NCBI GenBank assembly: GCA_015698045.1
Contig: BLAL01000006.1
Span: 1,364,001-1,428,000, forward strand
Direction: 5' to 3'
DNA from: Rhizophagus clarus
Lineage: Eukaryota; Glomeromycota; Glomeromycetes; Glomerales; Glomeraceae
DNA length: 64,000 nucleotides
Part shown: piece after piece, positions 45,227 through 57,559 of the stretch
How positions within the stretch are numbered: the first letter of the stretch is position 1
How the letters are laid out: every line of letters begins with the position of its first letter
Position numbers and translations under genes: made by a program
Notes under the pieces: generated by a model
What the model saw: only the letters and a program-made list of their open reading frames with translations
What the model was told of the DNA's origin: nothing
The model's database searches: none

Positions 45227-46620
45227 CTAATCTTGCCCAGAAGGTACTTCGATTTTTTTGACCTCTGAATAATCTTCCTCTAATTTTTCCTTAAGTTCCT
45301 TTACCTTATCTTCCGATTCTTTATAAGACTCTTGGAGGCGTTTTGGCTCTATTTTTAGAATGTTATAATCTTCCCGCAACTTATAGATAAGCAATTCTTT
45401 TGATTGATATATTACCCTTATAAAGAAATTTTTCGCGTTCGTTGATTCATTTTGATTAGTCACGTTATAAACGGTAACATCCGTATATAGTTTGTCAACC
45501 GCAGCTTCAACCATACAGGGTTTGTCAGACGCAGTTTTAACCGTACGGAGTTCGTCAAAGACAATACAAAGATTGTCAAACGCAGTTTTTACTTCGTTAA
45601 ACTTTAAACTTAAATCTTCTCTTAACTTGTTTAAGTGTTCTTCATAATTAATTTGATTTCTTAATGGGTTTTTAACAATATCCTTTTTGCTTTATCTTCT
45701 TCGACCTTACTTGAAATCTTTTGACAGTATATTTCTTTCATAATAATTTCAATTTATCTAGAACCAAATACACACGCATCACCAGTAACGCATATTATAA
45801 AACTTAACAATGTTAATTTAACACCTATCAAACTTATTCTTACTAAAGAAATGCATCTACCGCATCTTACCGAAACCTTACAATTTCTAACATGCATAAT
45901 CAAAGTTGTCGTATAGTCATCTATTTCTTTTCCCATATTTTTTTCTCCATTCAATGAAAATCTTTATCCTCTCTATACATCCACCAGCATCGTCACAATG
46001 TCTTTTCGCTGCCGTTAAATCTGCTTCATGATTCAGTTCTTTAATTCTTTTATGTAAATCACCCGATCTAGGTTTGCACTTTCCTTCATTTCGACGTGAC
46101 TTTAAATGATACAGAATTATTTTTCTGGATTCTTCCTTAGCTTTTTTACCATAGCGAAGAGTACCATTATCAATATGATAATTTTCACCTTGTTCATTAT
46201 ATTAGCAATTGAAGTATTTTTATTTTCATCCTTCAATCTATTTATGTTTTCCTCGCATATGTTTTCATCGTCGGACATAGAGAAATGAGTAATAACAATC
46301 GTGATATACTTAACTACATTCTCTTCAAAAAAAAAAAAAAAAATCTTACAAATAATTTAAAAGGTCTTCCATGATCTATTCCAAGCCAGATGTATTTATC
46401 CAATTTCACTAAGTAGGAGGAATTTTAATAACTTTAAAGGATGTGTCCCAAATCCCTGGTGTATCAATTATACTTTAATTAATTCCCTCGATTTCCACTA
46501 CTTTACTTTGCCCCACTAACGCCAAAAACAGATCTTTAAATTTTTGTTCAAAGTTACCACTCTGATTAATACATTACCTAAGGTAGATTTACCATTACCT
46601 GTGGTTTTTTCCTGAATACA
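45227..46620 (-). pseudogene. AIG1-type GTPase relic
   Basis: At the 5' end the minus strand reads GNGKSTLGN (P-loop/G1; about 46600-46575), then after frame changes SIIDTPGIW (G3; about 46470-46445), the order and spacing of an AIG1/IAN-type GTP-binding domain. The rest is fragmentary: pieces in several frames between 46288 and 45600, and a 95-codon open frame (45514-45227) that is charged and coiled-coil-like, as expected for the C-terminal part of such proteins. Several stops and frameshifts are present, so it is non-functional as it stands. Related intact proteins are membrane- or lipid-droplet-linked GTPases. Confidence 0.6.
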
Positions 46621-48008
46621 TAATAATATTTTACTAATTATATCGAGTTAAGTCAATAATAGTAAGTTAATTCCTGAGAATAATTGTTTATTTCACAGTC
46701 TTAATGAATAAAAGAGATATCGTATCGGAATAGGGGTATAGGACGCTCAAATATTATAATTTTTTAGTCATTTCAGTCCTATCGCTCTTTTCAGTCATTA
46801 GTATTTTCGCTCAAGTCCCCTTTCATACCAAAGGTATAACATAATGTTGCACCTCCGTTGGTTTTTGTAGGGTGTGATTGTTTATGCAGTGGCAAATAGA
46901 GACAGGTCACTCAAAAAAAACAGTCGCTTAGATAAATATAAACTGCGCATTAAAGCAATCACGTGATGAGTGACAAATAAATGTCACATCCCATTAGTAA
47001 ATATAACAAACCACGCCCACAAAACTGACGTGCTATCGGATAGCATAATGGGTAATAAAGGATTAATAATCGTTCCTGAACAATTTGTCTAACAGATTTT
47101 TAATATTCAAACCTAGATTCTAATAACATTGAGTTTTAACACAAAACAAAAATGACAAGCCCGTTAACTAACGGGTTTGAACACTACTCCCGACTATAAA
47201 CGTATTATTAATAAACTTCTAGAAGTCTTGTTGAAAGAGCATATCAGAGACGCCTGTGGCACACTACAGATCTTATCATGATAGGATTTTTGGGAAGTCT
47301 AATCTAATTGAGTAGTGTTTGTGTAATTGCATTCCTAAAGTCAGTTTCATATGCTGCGGATAATGCTATTTAAACCGTTAATAGCATCTGTAATCAGGCT
47401 TAAAGTAAACGCTTAATCTGGTTATCCGATGTCATCATGGGAAGAGATACTTTTTATGAACCGAAAAGTTGGTAATGATATCTTACAGTCTTACAATAGA
47501 AATAATTATTGATCGAAATGGGACATGATTATTGACATTCATTATATTCAGGTTGCTTTCAAACCAAATACCTCTCTTTTACATAGATCAATCTTTGAGA
47601 TTCTCGAAATATATAACTTTAATCTATGTGCTAATGATTTATCCGATTCAGCAGAAATTTGTGAATTGCAAAAACGTTCGGGTTACGATTAATTTATGCA
47701 AGTTAGTATCCTAGTATTATCTCTGTTTAGAACAAACACAAATTAAGAATGTCTTTTCTGTGAATTTTTTTTTTTTCGACATAAAAATGCTTACTCGTTG
47801 TTGCTCAATTTGTACACGACGATATATAATACGTTTAAATGATAGAAATCGATCTTTATTTTGCTGACTATAGTCTTTAGAAACTAAAAAATGAAAGAAA
47901 TAAAAACAATAGGTAGTCCATTTAAATGGGAAAACAGTTATGGTAATAACGAAAAATTTAAAAAATGTTCAGCATATGAAATAATCTAATGTAGTTGACA
48001 ACTCTTGT
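46621..48008. other. Intergenic, no gene seen
   Basis: Spacer between two relics. Slightly less AT-rich than average, with no long open frame of protein-like composition. Confidence 0.45.
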
Positions 48009-49140
48009 TTAAATCAATTGGCAGGAGTGTGCAGCCTCTTTTTTTTCGTTCCCAGTAACAGTTAACACTTTGAATTCAGAATCAATGCTATTAAGTATTG
48101 AATTCACTTGGGAAATATCTGGCCGTTCATCCGGTTCTTGTTCCCAATATTCTATTCAAATAGATTAAATTAGATCACATCAAGAAGAAAAATAAAAACT
48201 GCATTAAAACCAAGGAAATTATTATTCCGAAACTAAACACTTACTTTGATAAAGTTCAATAAATTTAACACTCGTGTTCGGAACAGGTTCTTCCCTTACA
48301 TTACTAAGTATTTTAAACGTAATGTGATCATCATCAAGACCCTCAAAAAACAATTTATAGCTAGTTAATTCCCAGAACAAAACCACCATACTATATACAT
48401 CAAATTTCTCGTTTAGCTGGTATGGAAGTATTCGATCGAGCAACTTGGGATCCACATACGGTATTACACCATATATTCTAGTATTATTACGATCCTTTCC
48501 TTTTTTTCAAATGAAAGTTCAAAATCTGCTAATTTTATCGTATCTCTATGAATTAAGACGTTATTGGAATGCTAAAAAAAAAAGAAGACAATCGGTTACA
48601 CATTATAGTGAATAAAACATCACGAATATACAGCACTTACGAGATCCCCGTGTATGATTCCCTTATCATCATGTAATCATAAAACGGCACTTGCGATTTT
48701 TTTGCAAATCTTAATTGGTTTTTCCAATCAATAGTATTGTTCTTTAAATGATCTCTTAGTGTTCCGCCGTCTGCATATTTAAGAACAAGCGAATATTCTT
48801 TTTATATGAGTCCAATTTCGTAACTCCGTTTAATCGAATAATATTATGATGGCTATGATGTCCATCTGTCAAGTGCGTTAAATAAACCTAGAAAGAAAAT
48901 AATCTATAAACAAAGTATAATTTTTATGAAAACCGTTATAAATAAATAACACACCTCTTCATTGCTGACAAACTGTTTGATTGCATATATTGTTGACGTA
49001 TTCTTCCATTTTGCTGCATAAACCGTAGCAAATCCTCCAGAGCAAATAATATTAGAATCAACGAGGTCATGAGGACCATATTTATTATCTTGTTCTCCAA
49101 TAATACTTTTACTCTATTTTCAACACTTTTCTAGTTGTGA
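48009..49140 (-). pseudogene. Kinase relic related to the Sel1 kinase
   Basis: The exon order mirrors the gene at 41280-43835. An N-lobe piece ends IYAIKQF (about 49000) with a splice donor after SNEE; then comes HHNIIRLNGVTKLDS. Next are YADGGTLRDHL and HGDL around 48650, with at least one frameshift and a stop between them. HSNN.. and ADFE (instead of ADFG) lie near 48510, then a clean IYGVIPYVDPKLLD..YSMVVLFWELTS piece (48480-48245). After a further intron the end reads ECWEQEPDERPDISQV, stopping at 48009. The breaks and the altered DFG argue for a pseudogene; no Sel1 repeats follow. Confidence 0.7.
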
Positions 49141-50212
49141 CTATAATGATAAATATATATTGGTGTTTGGTGTTTGTATTGATGATGGTAACAACCAAGA
49201 TAAGTATTGGATGGGTGTGATTTCGTCATAATGATACAATGTCGTCCAAAAACGGAATGTTAGTAAATTTGATTTTTGGGGTAAAAAAAAACCATTTCGA
49301 TATAAATACGACTTGATGTTAACGTGACGCAGTTTCTCTTCTAAAAAATATTTTGTATTGACATAAAATAAAAGGAATAGGAAGCGTATAAGTGTTTTAC
49401 CGTTTTCTTGAGTTTGAAAGTGATATAAGTAATACTTTCCACAATAATGTTAAAACCATAAACTTTTAGAGTTTCTCGTTTTTTTTCGAAACGTAGATGA
49501 ATTACAAATTATGCCAACTCAATAAACATAACGAAAGAAATAAAACTTAAGAGTAAAAGATATATTCCTTTGCACAGTACAGTATTAGATCTTTCTGTAG
49601 TATAACGTAATACATTATTGGTGACTACATGTCCTACATATATGTAACACAAATACGATAGTAGTTAGTCGATAGAGTTTATTGGTGTTCAATAAAAAAT
49701 AAATTAAGAAAAAATATCAGGAATACAAAAGACGGATGTCGACTGAGCCGGAAAATTTCTTAAGTTATTGTTATAAACCAGATATTTATGATTCGAGATA
49801 CTCTAAACGCACCTAATATTACCTTGTAGACAACTGTGACTCATGGGTCACGGTCCCTTGTTGAATTAATATATTCGCGAAAATGCATAAATTCGATTGT
49901 CAAAGAAATTTTTGATCGTCAAAATGGTATCTAAACAAGCAGTAAATGGTTCTCATCGTTACAGGCTCGTCGATTAAGGTTAGATAAACTTATGATTGTA
50001 AACCTGCAGTGTTATGGCGTTACTTACAAAGAAAGAATTTTAGAATTTTCTTCTCATAACAATTATTTTACGCCAATACTCATAAACGTGCATAAATTGA
50101 CTAAACCAATAACGTCAATAAATAAAAAATTTTGATGATTTATATAATGTACGAATTTTCGGTTATGAGTGTATCTCCCAACTTTTAACTTCCTTTCACA
50201 CCGTAAGACATT
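49141..50212. promoter_or_regulatory. Upstream region of the VLIG-like gene
   Basis: About 1.07 kb with no open frame. It must include the promoter of the large gene starting at 50213. I see no certain TATA box or repeat. Confidence 0.4.
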
Positions 50213-53200
50213 ATGGTTGATAATAAATTAATATGCATACACGAAAAATGGCATTCAATTCTAGGCGAATCAATACCTGTGATTGAACCTTATCAATATG
50301 TTAAACTCAGCGAAATCATTGAACCTCCACGATTACCGGATTCTCAAACTATAATTGCAGTTCTTCCGTACATTCGACAGAAAGTCAAGATGTGGGGAGC
50401 CGATATTCTTAAGGCAGAAAATATTAAAACTTGGATTGAAGATGATGATTATTCTGATGAAGAGGATGATTCTGATGAAGAGGAATCTTCTTTACTAAAG
50501 AAAAATCGATTGTCTCGATTTGATTGTATTGCTAGTTTATTTGCTTCCGCTGAATGTACCGTAGGTCAAGATATGTTTCGAACCCTATCTCAGTTTCCGA
50601 TCGTATTTCCCTTAATAATCCCTAATTTAGAAGAAGCAGATAAATTTAAAGTGATGATTCCCCTGTTTACTGGTCCAGTTATCAAATGGGAAATTACACC
50701 TGGAACAATCATTGAAAACCATCTTTTCAGCGATCCATTCAAATTAATTGTTGCAGTTCGAATTGGAACCAATTCTACAGGGAAAAGCACTATACTGAAT
50801 CAATTGATGACTTCAAATTCTATGTTCTCTTCATGTTCCGATCCAAGAGCAGAATATGGAATTCCGCATATGATTAATGGAAGCGTTAAATTTACTTGGT
50901 TAACTCAAGAAACTTGTAGAGTGAGTTTATGGAATGATGTTTTTGAAGACTATTACAAAAAAGAGGCGAATAAAGAAATAGTTTTGCTTGCAAATTTACA
51001 CGGTGATGCTTTAGAATATCCGGACCAAATTAAATTTTTAATGCAATTTCCTTCTAGTAGTTTCATAGTTTTTTTGATGCCTGGGCATACTCAAAATCAG
51101 ATAAAAGATTTCGAAAAACTAGTTGGTCCCAGAAAAGTGGTATTTGGTTACGTAAATGATAGGAACTTTAAAGATAAAAAGAAATATACCATTGTTACTA
51201 ATTATTTAACGCAAGATAAAACGTTAAAAAAAGTGCGTATGATGTTCAAAGAAGCAATAGATATTTCAATGGTTGATATTGTTGATGAAATAAAACTGGG
51301 AGAATCACTTCAAATGACTGAAGATATTGAAATTCTCAAGTCTCAGAATTTAATAGATTTTGTTAAGAGCAAGAAATGCCGTCACATTAAATTGAACGTT
51401 TTTCAACTTCAAAGAAAACAACATTTGGAAGATGGTCTTCAAATTTGGCAAAACAATAATGAATTACAGGAATTTACACGTACATATATAGAAATTCTAA
51501 AATTGCCTCTTGGTGAGAGAAGGCGAGCTCTAGCACATCTTGAAAGAGAAATTTCCAAAATATCTATGATAGAAACTGCTGAAGCTCGCAATCAAGCTAT
51601 GTTGAAAAAAGATGAATTACGTAAATCCAGTTTAAGCAATAGAGGTCAAGAAAATGAAAAAAAAATTCGGGAAGAAATTGCAAAAATATGGAAAGAAGTT
51701 GATAATATGAGCTTAGGATTAGAGCATTTTTTCCGTGAATTAGGACAAATTTACAAAATTTTTTCTGTCAATCATCCAGATGATGAAATCGTTACAAAAT
51801 TACCAGAACTTTATTCTGAGTTATTAATTAGTGGTCAAACTATAGAATTACTTGATGGTGATGCTGGATCTATATCTGAAGCTTGGTTCTCGGCCATTTG
51901 TGGACATATTTGTAAAAGGTTTCCTAGGCTTAGAATTTTTGTGATCAGCATACTTGGATTGCAATCATCAGGAAAATCTACTCTATTAAATGCTCTTTTT
52001 GCATGTAAATTCGCTGTTTCAGTTGGACGTTGTACCAGAGGTCTTTTCATGCGATTACTATTTTTAGACAAAGACCTATCTGAAAAACTTAATGTTGATG
52101 CATTTATATTAATTGATACTGAAGGTCTTGGCGCACCAGAAAAGATGGATGATCCAGAATCAGAAAAGAAAGATCGAACATTAGCAACTTTTGCAATGGG
52201 TGTAAGCAATTTAACAATTCTTAATGTACTTGGAGAATCAATGCGAGATTTGACTGAAATTCTACAGATAGCAATTGTGACAATGGCACGCCTTGAAAAG
52301 ACTGGGATGGCACCTGATATTCTTATGGTACAACATATTTCTGAAAGAAATAAATCAAGATTATCTGAGCCAGAAGAAAAATTTCGGACAGCACTTAAGG
52401 ATGCTTTGAAAATAGCTGAAGAAAAAGATATTGAGATGGGAATTTCCAATATAGATTGTCTTCAAATCCTTGATGAAAGAATAAGAAAAGGTCAACTTCT
52501 TAAACAATTTCGACCATTTAAAAATGGGGCAACCGCCTATGCTCCACCATCAGAACAATATCATGAGGATGTTGTAAATTTATACAATTCTATAATTGAG
52601 GATTGTAAGAATTCTAATAGTAAAATCGAATTTCCAGAATGGCATTCATTAATTCAGAATTATTGGAATGCTGTCTCCCATGAAGATTTTGCCGTTCGTT
52701 TCAAAAATATTAAAGAAATTTATGAATTTATTGATCTTGGCAATCGAATTGCAATATTAAAAGAAACTATTGACAGGTCATTCCAGAAACATGAAGAATT
52801 AATTAAGCAAGAAATTCGTTCTAGTCTTCAAGACTGGTCCCCAAATGACACGAGTGATAAAACAGATAAAATTCAAAGTAAATGTTTAGATTTGATCAAA
52901 AAAGAGCTAGAGGAGGTTCCAGGTTGTAATAATCAAAGTTGTGAAGAATGTAAGAAAACCAATAAAGAAAATAAGGATTTGGATGAATATCTTAAAAATA
53001 AAAATAATGAAAAGTGTGAAATGGAAACTAAACAAACCATTAGAAAATACACTATCTTTAATCGTAAACGTATATCTGCAGGACTTGAACAAGTTCTTAA
53101 TGCTAGTATTATCAAAAAAGGTATTTCGTCAGAGTCTCTTGATATAATTAACAAGAATTTGGAGTACATCCTAAAACGCATGCCAAAGGCGAGATTTTCT

Positions 53201-54781
53201 GATTATGAACGTAAACAAGAAGTTGAACAAATATGGATTTCATTACGAAATCATATATTTTCGAGAAATGATAATACATCGATAGCAAAAGAAATAGATC
53301 AAGAGGTTGAAGAGGAGTATTATTCTTACTCAGAACTTTACAATTCATACAAAACCAATGCTCAACCAGATCTATCTAAACAGAATGCATATCGTATTAA
53401 AGATGCGAAGATTGACACTACAAAAATGCGTAATAAGATTGACATAATGAATATGCGTGTTTCACGATCTATGGAATTGAACGAACTCAAGGCTCTTCAA
53501 TATAAGCTTGATAATTTGATAGACATAATCTTTAAAGAAAGAACTGCTTATAATTTCTATCATGGAATTGTTCGTGATCTTAAAAAAGAAATAAACAAAA
53601 TTATTTCACCGTCAAATTTTTTGCCTGAGTTCAAATGTCAAATTCACTTATGTGCTTTGCTGAAGTTTAGACCAAAAATGATAAAATATCAAGAAGAGTG
53701 GGATAAAGAAAATACTCCACTCGGTATGCTTGACCAAAAGAAAGATGAATATTTAAAGATAATTGATACTCGGCTTCAATATGGACATAAGCTAATTTCT
53801 GAAGGTCATATTGCTGGGGATTACTTATTGAGAGTTATTCATAAAAAAGCAATGGAAGCAGGAAATAGTATACGGATAAATGAAGTGCTTGGTCTTTCTT
53901 GGATGTCCAATGCCGAAACAATCAGACTCAAATATTTTGGGGAACTTGCTATTCAAGTACAAAGTGGCAACAAAGATGAGGCTATAGAATATTTTTTGCA
54001 TCCAAAGCGTAGTATAAAAGCTTGGTTCGAAAGTGAGGTTGATGGTCATACGAGTGAGAAACCAAGAAAAAAATACGAAGAAACCTTCAATGCAGAAATT
54101 AAACGAGTCTTCTGGGATATCCGGAATTGTCAAAATTTTGAGGAAATAAAAAACTTTATAAACGATTATATGATAGAAGTTGATTATATAAACTACAAAT
54201 TGGACCTCGACGAAAATAAAATTACAGAAAGTGATTTAAAAATATTACGTGAAAATATAGAGAACGAACTTACAACCAAAGGAAGCCCAAGAAACGAGCC
54301 TTTTCAAAATCCCTCCAATAATAAATCAGTTATGGAAAGGATTGGGTGTATGGAATCCTGTTTTTGGTGCGGAGCTTTATGCTGGGGAAATCGAGATCAT
54401 CATATAGATAGTAACTCGACAAAAGTACATCATACTAGTCACCAGCCCGAGGGTCTTTTACTCGTACATGTTCGTAATTCGAGGGAACTTAGTGCAAAAT
54501 CATGTCATAAAACTGGGGATAATTGGGATGTGTGGTATAAGGGCAAGGGCCCAATAAAATGGGGAGTTGCAAAAATTAATGATTTTAGTGATTGGAAATT
54601 CGAAGTTCATTGTAATCATCATTTTGATAGACTTATGTGCTGGTTCTTTGAAAAGTTACATGTAGATTTGGCAAAACATAAGGAAAATACAAAACCGGCA
54701 TCCTATAGACAACTGAGTGAATATGAATGTGTCGGCTTGGATTACTATAGTATTATGAATACTTTGCATGTTTATATTTAA
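50213..54781 (+). CDS. VLIG/URGCP-like very large GTPase
   Basis: A single uninterrupted frame of 1522 codons from an ATG at 50213. An N-terminal region (residues ~100-150) with IASLFASAECTVGQDMF and LSQFPIVFPLIIPN matches the conserved entry segment of vertebrate VLIG/URGCP proteins. It is followed by a first nucleotide-binding-like motif GTNSTGKST (~184) that lacks a clear G3. The true G domain comes at ~582: GLQSSGKSTLLN (G1), VGRCTRG (G2), DTEGLG (G3, ~634). A long helical region follows, and the C-terminus (from ~1378) has a Cys/His cluster, CFWCGALCWG..HH..H..H, which probably binds zinc. Vertebrate relatives are interferon-induced and about 2,400 residues, so this one is shorter. It probably hydrolyses GTP and assembles in the cytoplasm; function in fungi is unknown. 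Confidence 0.88.
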   Translation: MVDNKLICIHEKWHSILGESIPVIEPYQYVKLSEIIEPPRLPDSQTIIAVLPYIRQKVKMWGADILKAENIKTWIEDDDYSDEEDDSDEEESSLLKKNRLSRFDCIASLFASAECTVGQDMFRTLSQFPIVFPLIIPNLEEADKFKVMIPLFTGPVIKWEITPGTIIENHLFSDPFKLIVAVRIGTNSTGKSTILNQLMTSNSMFSSCSDPRAEYGIPHMINGSVKFTWLTQETCRVSLWNDVFEDYYKKEANKEIVLLANLHGDALEYPDQIKFLMQFPSSSFIVFLMPGHTQNQIKDFEKLVGPRKVVFGYVNDRNFKDKKKYTIVTNYLTQDKTLKKVRMMFKEAIDISMVDIVDEIKLGESLQMTEDIEILKSQNLIDFVKSKKCRHIKLNVFQLQRKQHLEDGLQIWQNNNELQEFTRTYIEILKLPLGERRRALAHLEREISKISMIETAEARNQAMLKKDELRKSSLSNRGQENEKKIREEIAKIWKEVDNMSLGLEHFFRELGQIYKIFSVNHPDDEIVTKLPELYSELLISGQTIELLDGDAGSISEAWFSAICGHICKRFPRLRIFVISILGLQSSGKSTLLNALFACKFAVSVGRCTRGLFMRLLFLDKDLSEKLNVDAFILIDTEGLGAPEKMDDPESEKKDRTLATFAMGVSNLTILNVLGESMRDLTEILQIAIVTMARLEKTGMAPDILMVQHISERNKSRLSEPEEKFRTALKDALKIAEEKDIEMGISNIDCLQILDERIRKGQLLKQFRPFKNGATAYAPPSEQYHEDVVNLYNSIIEDCKNSNSKIEFPEWHSLIQNYWNAVSHEDFAVRFKNIKEIYEFIDLGNRIAILKETIDRSFQKHEELIKQEIRSSLQDWSPNDTSDKTDKIQSKCLDLIKKELEEVPGCNNQSCEECKKTNKENKDLDEYLKNKNNEKCEMETKQTIRKYTIFNRKRISAGLEQVLNASIIKKGISSESLDIINKNLEYILKRMPKARFSDYERKQEVEQIWISLRNHIFSRNDNTSIAKEIDQEVEEEYYSYSELYNSYKTNAQPDLSKQNAYRIKDAKIDTTKMRNKIDIMNMRVSRSMELNELKALQYKLDNLIDIIFKERTAYNFYHGIVRDLKKEINKIISPSNFLPEFKCQIHLCALLKFRPKMIKYQEEWDKENTPLGMLDQKKDEYLKIIDTRLQYGHKLISEGHIAGDYLLRVIHKKAMEAGNSIRINEVLGLSWMSNAETIRLKYFGELAIQVQSGNKDEAIEYFLHPKRSIKAWFESEVDGHTSEKPRKKYEETFNAEIKRVFWDIRNCQNFEEIKNFINDYMIEVDYINYKLDLDENKITESDLKILRENIENELTTKGSPRNEPFQNPSNNKSVMERIGCMESCFWCGALCWGNRDHHIDSNSTKVHHTSHQPEGLLLVHVRNSRELSAKSCHKTGDNWDVWYKGKGPIKWGVAKINDFSDWKFEVHCNHHFDRLMCWFFEKLHVDLAKHKENTKPASYRQLSEYECVGLDYYSIMNTLHVYI

Positions 54782-55452
54782 TTGATGATCCGCGAGTCAA
54801 CTAGTGAAATTACATATAAAATTTGACGCAGATCATATACTAATTTGTCGTAGTGCACTGATTTTGGCAATTTCTGGTGTAATAAAAATTATAAACACAG
54901 TTTACTAAAAATAACACAAACAATAAAGTAAATGTCACACTTTTATTCTTCAAAGCCACCAAGCGTAAAAATTTTTTTTGACAAAGTTTACCTTGGAAGC
55001 ACGCGGCATTTACTATGTTATTAGACAAAATAAGGGTTTAAAAGGTATAAATTATGGAATTTTTTTATATTTCACTAAACTTTTATGCATATTTACTTTA
55101 TTTTTGATATATTTTATAAGTAAACTAAGCTGTAATAACTTCTAACCTGACAAATTCAAAACTTTTTCACACTCAGTTTTACCATACTATATTACTTGTA
55201 ATAATGAGTTTTCATATTTCAAATCTAATAATATGGTTTCTCACAACTTTCTCACTAATCTTATGCAAAAATACCATAACGAAATGTTAGGAAAGAACCC
55301 AATCCCTAAGAATTCTAGAGCAAAATGACATTTTTTAGACACATGGCTAGTGAAATTCATGAAACACTGCACATTCAGAAATGCGGTTTTTAATTAATAA
55401 ATTTCCGTCAAATTTTATTATCGTTTTCATCACCTGACTCGCGGATCGTCAA
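54782..55452. mobile_element. 671-bp MITE beside the VLIG stop codon
   Basis: TTGATGATCCGCGAGTCA at 54782 and TGACTCGCGGATCGTCAA ending at 55452 are inverted copies with one mismatch. Both are flanked by TTAA (54778-54781 and 55453-55456). A TTAA site suggests a piggyBac-type element, though a TA site of the Tc1/mariner type cannot be excluded. The left TTAA contains the stop codon of the GTPase gene. No coding capacity. Confidence 0.8.
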
Positions 55453-55552
55453 TTAAGTTCTTAAATTCATTATGTACGTATATTATTTGTAAAGTACACG
55501 CAAATAAGCTAGAATATGAGCTTAATCAGGAGGCTCCTTCTCCTATGATATT

Positions 55553-55680
55553 AAAAAATGACTAATAAAAAAAAAATATTAATATCATTTTTTACTAAAA
55601 ACGATTAATAAAAAATATTAATATCATTTTTTACTAAAAACGATTAATAAAAAGTATTAATATCGTTTTTTACTCTTTTT
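55553..55680. repeat. Three tandem ~41-bp AT-rich units
   Basis: Unit of the type ACTAAAAACGATTAATAAAA followed by a TATTAATATCATTTTTT segment, repeated three times with the first copy partial. The AACGATTAAT core resembles the satellite at 23563-25065. Confidence 0.6.
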
Positions 55681-55689
55681 GTTAAAATG

Positions 55690-57540
55690 ACTTTAATAAA
55701 TCTCTTTTAGTGTTTTTTTTTTTTTTATTAAAATAATTTAAAAACAAAAAAATGTAAATATTTTTTTTTTTTATTAGAATAAGATGGCCTTTCACGAGGC
55801 ACACTAATTCACTCCAAATGCGAATAATGTCATCAACTTCATAGACTATGACCAGTTTTCATTCAATCTTAATTATCTTTAGTTTGATACTGGAATTTTA
55901 TTACCCATGATTGATCACTCGTAAAATATACAATTAAATGATGAGAATTTATATCATTGCAAATTGACAAAATCTGGAAGGAGGACTTTAAGATAATCGT
56001 GCAAGATTGTAATGACATCGTATATTAAACTTATCGAGTATCTTTCCTTAGGGAAATGAAAATACTGCATTAGATCAACTTATTTATTGACTATATATTT
56101 AACCGTGAATATACTGTATCACGTAATGTCTATATGATTGATATTTAAAAATTGATTCAAATTACAGATAGCGAATTAATTTGTTTTATCGCATGTTATC
56201 TTAAGCATTATCCTGACAAATACGACAAGAATTAGGAAGTTTTTGACAAACCCACAATCTTGACAGATTAAAATATCGCGTTATCAAGGAAGCGTACTGT
56301 AATATTTTTATAGTTTGTTTTTTAAGTTGTAACAGTGAAAAAGTATATGATTGGAGGATCAAATTTGCTAGAATAAGTCCATTTCTATATAGTTCTGAGG
56401 TCCAATTAGGATTCACCCATGAATTAAATTGTTATTGTGGAAATATGATATTGACATAGCAAATATAAAAGTTCTACCATCATTCCAGTTTGTGATGAAT
56501 TAGTCGTTTATATAATTAGTCATTTACGTATATATGTAAAAAAGTAAATTAAAATTCATTTTATATTTTGTTTTATTATAATTAGTTTCATGCCTAAAAA
56601 GTGTTTGTATTTTACATGTAAATAAAAGTTGAATTGTGGCAATTATGGCTTAGGAATTGACTTAAAATGATGTTAGCTTTTTTTTAAGTTTATTGTGTTT
56701 ATTTATTTTTAGTTACACAAATAAATTTATAATCTTTTCACGTTTAAGTCGTAATAAATTGTATATGTCATATTTTTCCGTATATCGTATATTCTTTAAA
56801 GCAAGCCATATTAGAGATAATATTAATAGGAACTTATACTACTTTTCAGTAATCATTGAGCTTTCCTCTTTGTGATAAAGTAGATTTGGAGCGTCATTAG
56901 AGGGTTCAGTAGTTAATTATAAAAAAAATTCCTTAGTTAACATAATTAAGTAAAAACTGAAAGTTTTCTATTTATTATGTCGTACCAGACTACTAGTAAT
57001 GAGTTATAAATGGTCAAACTTTTTTATTAATTTTTCTTTTAAATTTTATTTTAAAATAAAGAAAATTGGATTTCAATGCATAATATGAAAAAATTATAGA
57101 GTATATAACCTAGAATAAACAATTATTTTAATAATTTTACTGAATATACTTATCAATTTTTTTTTTTAAGAAATCTAATTCACTGTATGTTCGAATTAGT
57201 GTGATCAGGTGATTTGTTGATATTAAAATTAAAATTATGTCCTTTTTATTTCATCTAAAAATACTTCTAAGAATACTTTTATTTAAAAAAAATAATCTGA
57301 ATAAATGTTTTTTTTCTATTATTATTCTAGTTCTTTTTATTAACCTCTAGAACTTTAAGAATAACTTTATCTAAAAACTTAAGTAAGGTAATAGTCAGAG
57401 AAACTTTAAAGAAATTCTATTCTTTCTAAGTCTTCTGCCTAAAATCTCAAGATCTAAATAATAAAAAAAAAAATACCTAATAAGTAAAAAAAATAGTTAG
57501 AAACGAAAAAAAGTAGTCAAAACAAATAAAATAAAATAAC
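55690..57540. other. Intergenic, no gene seen
   Basis: AT-rich with several poly-A and poly-T runs. Short frames such as 56201-56416 (minus) lack protein-like composition and are not called. Confidence 0.45.
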
Positions 57541-57559
57541 AAATATTACCTGTTTACTT

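Noticed and set aside
51835..52449. 204-codon minus-strand ORF inside the VLIG-like gene
   Set aside because: Antisense shadow of the G-domain coding region.
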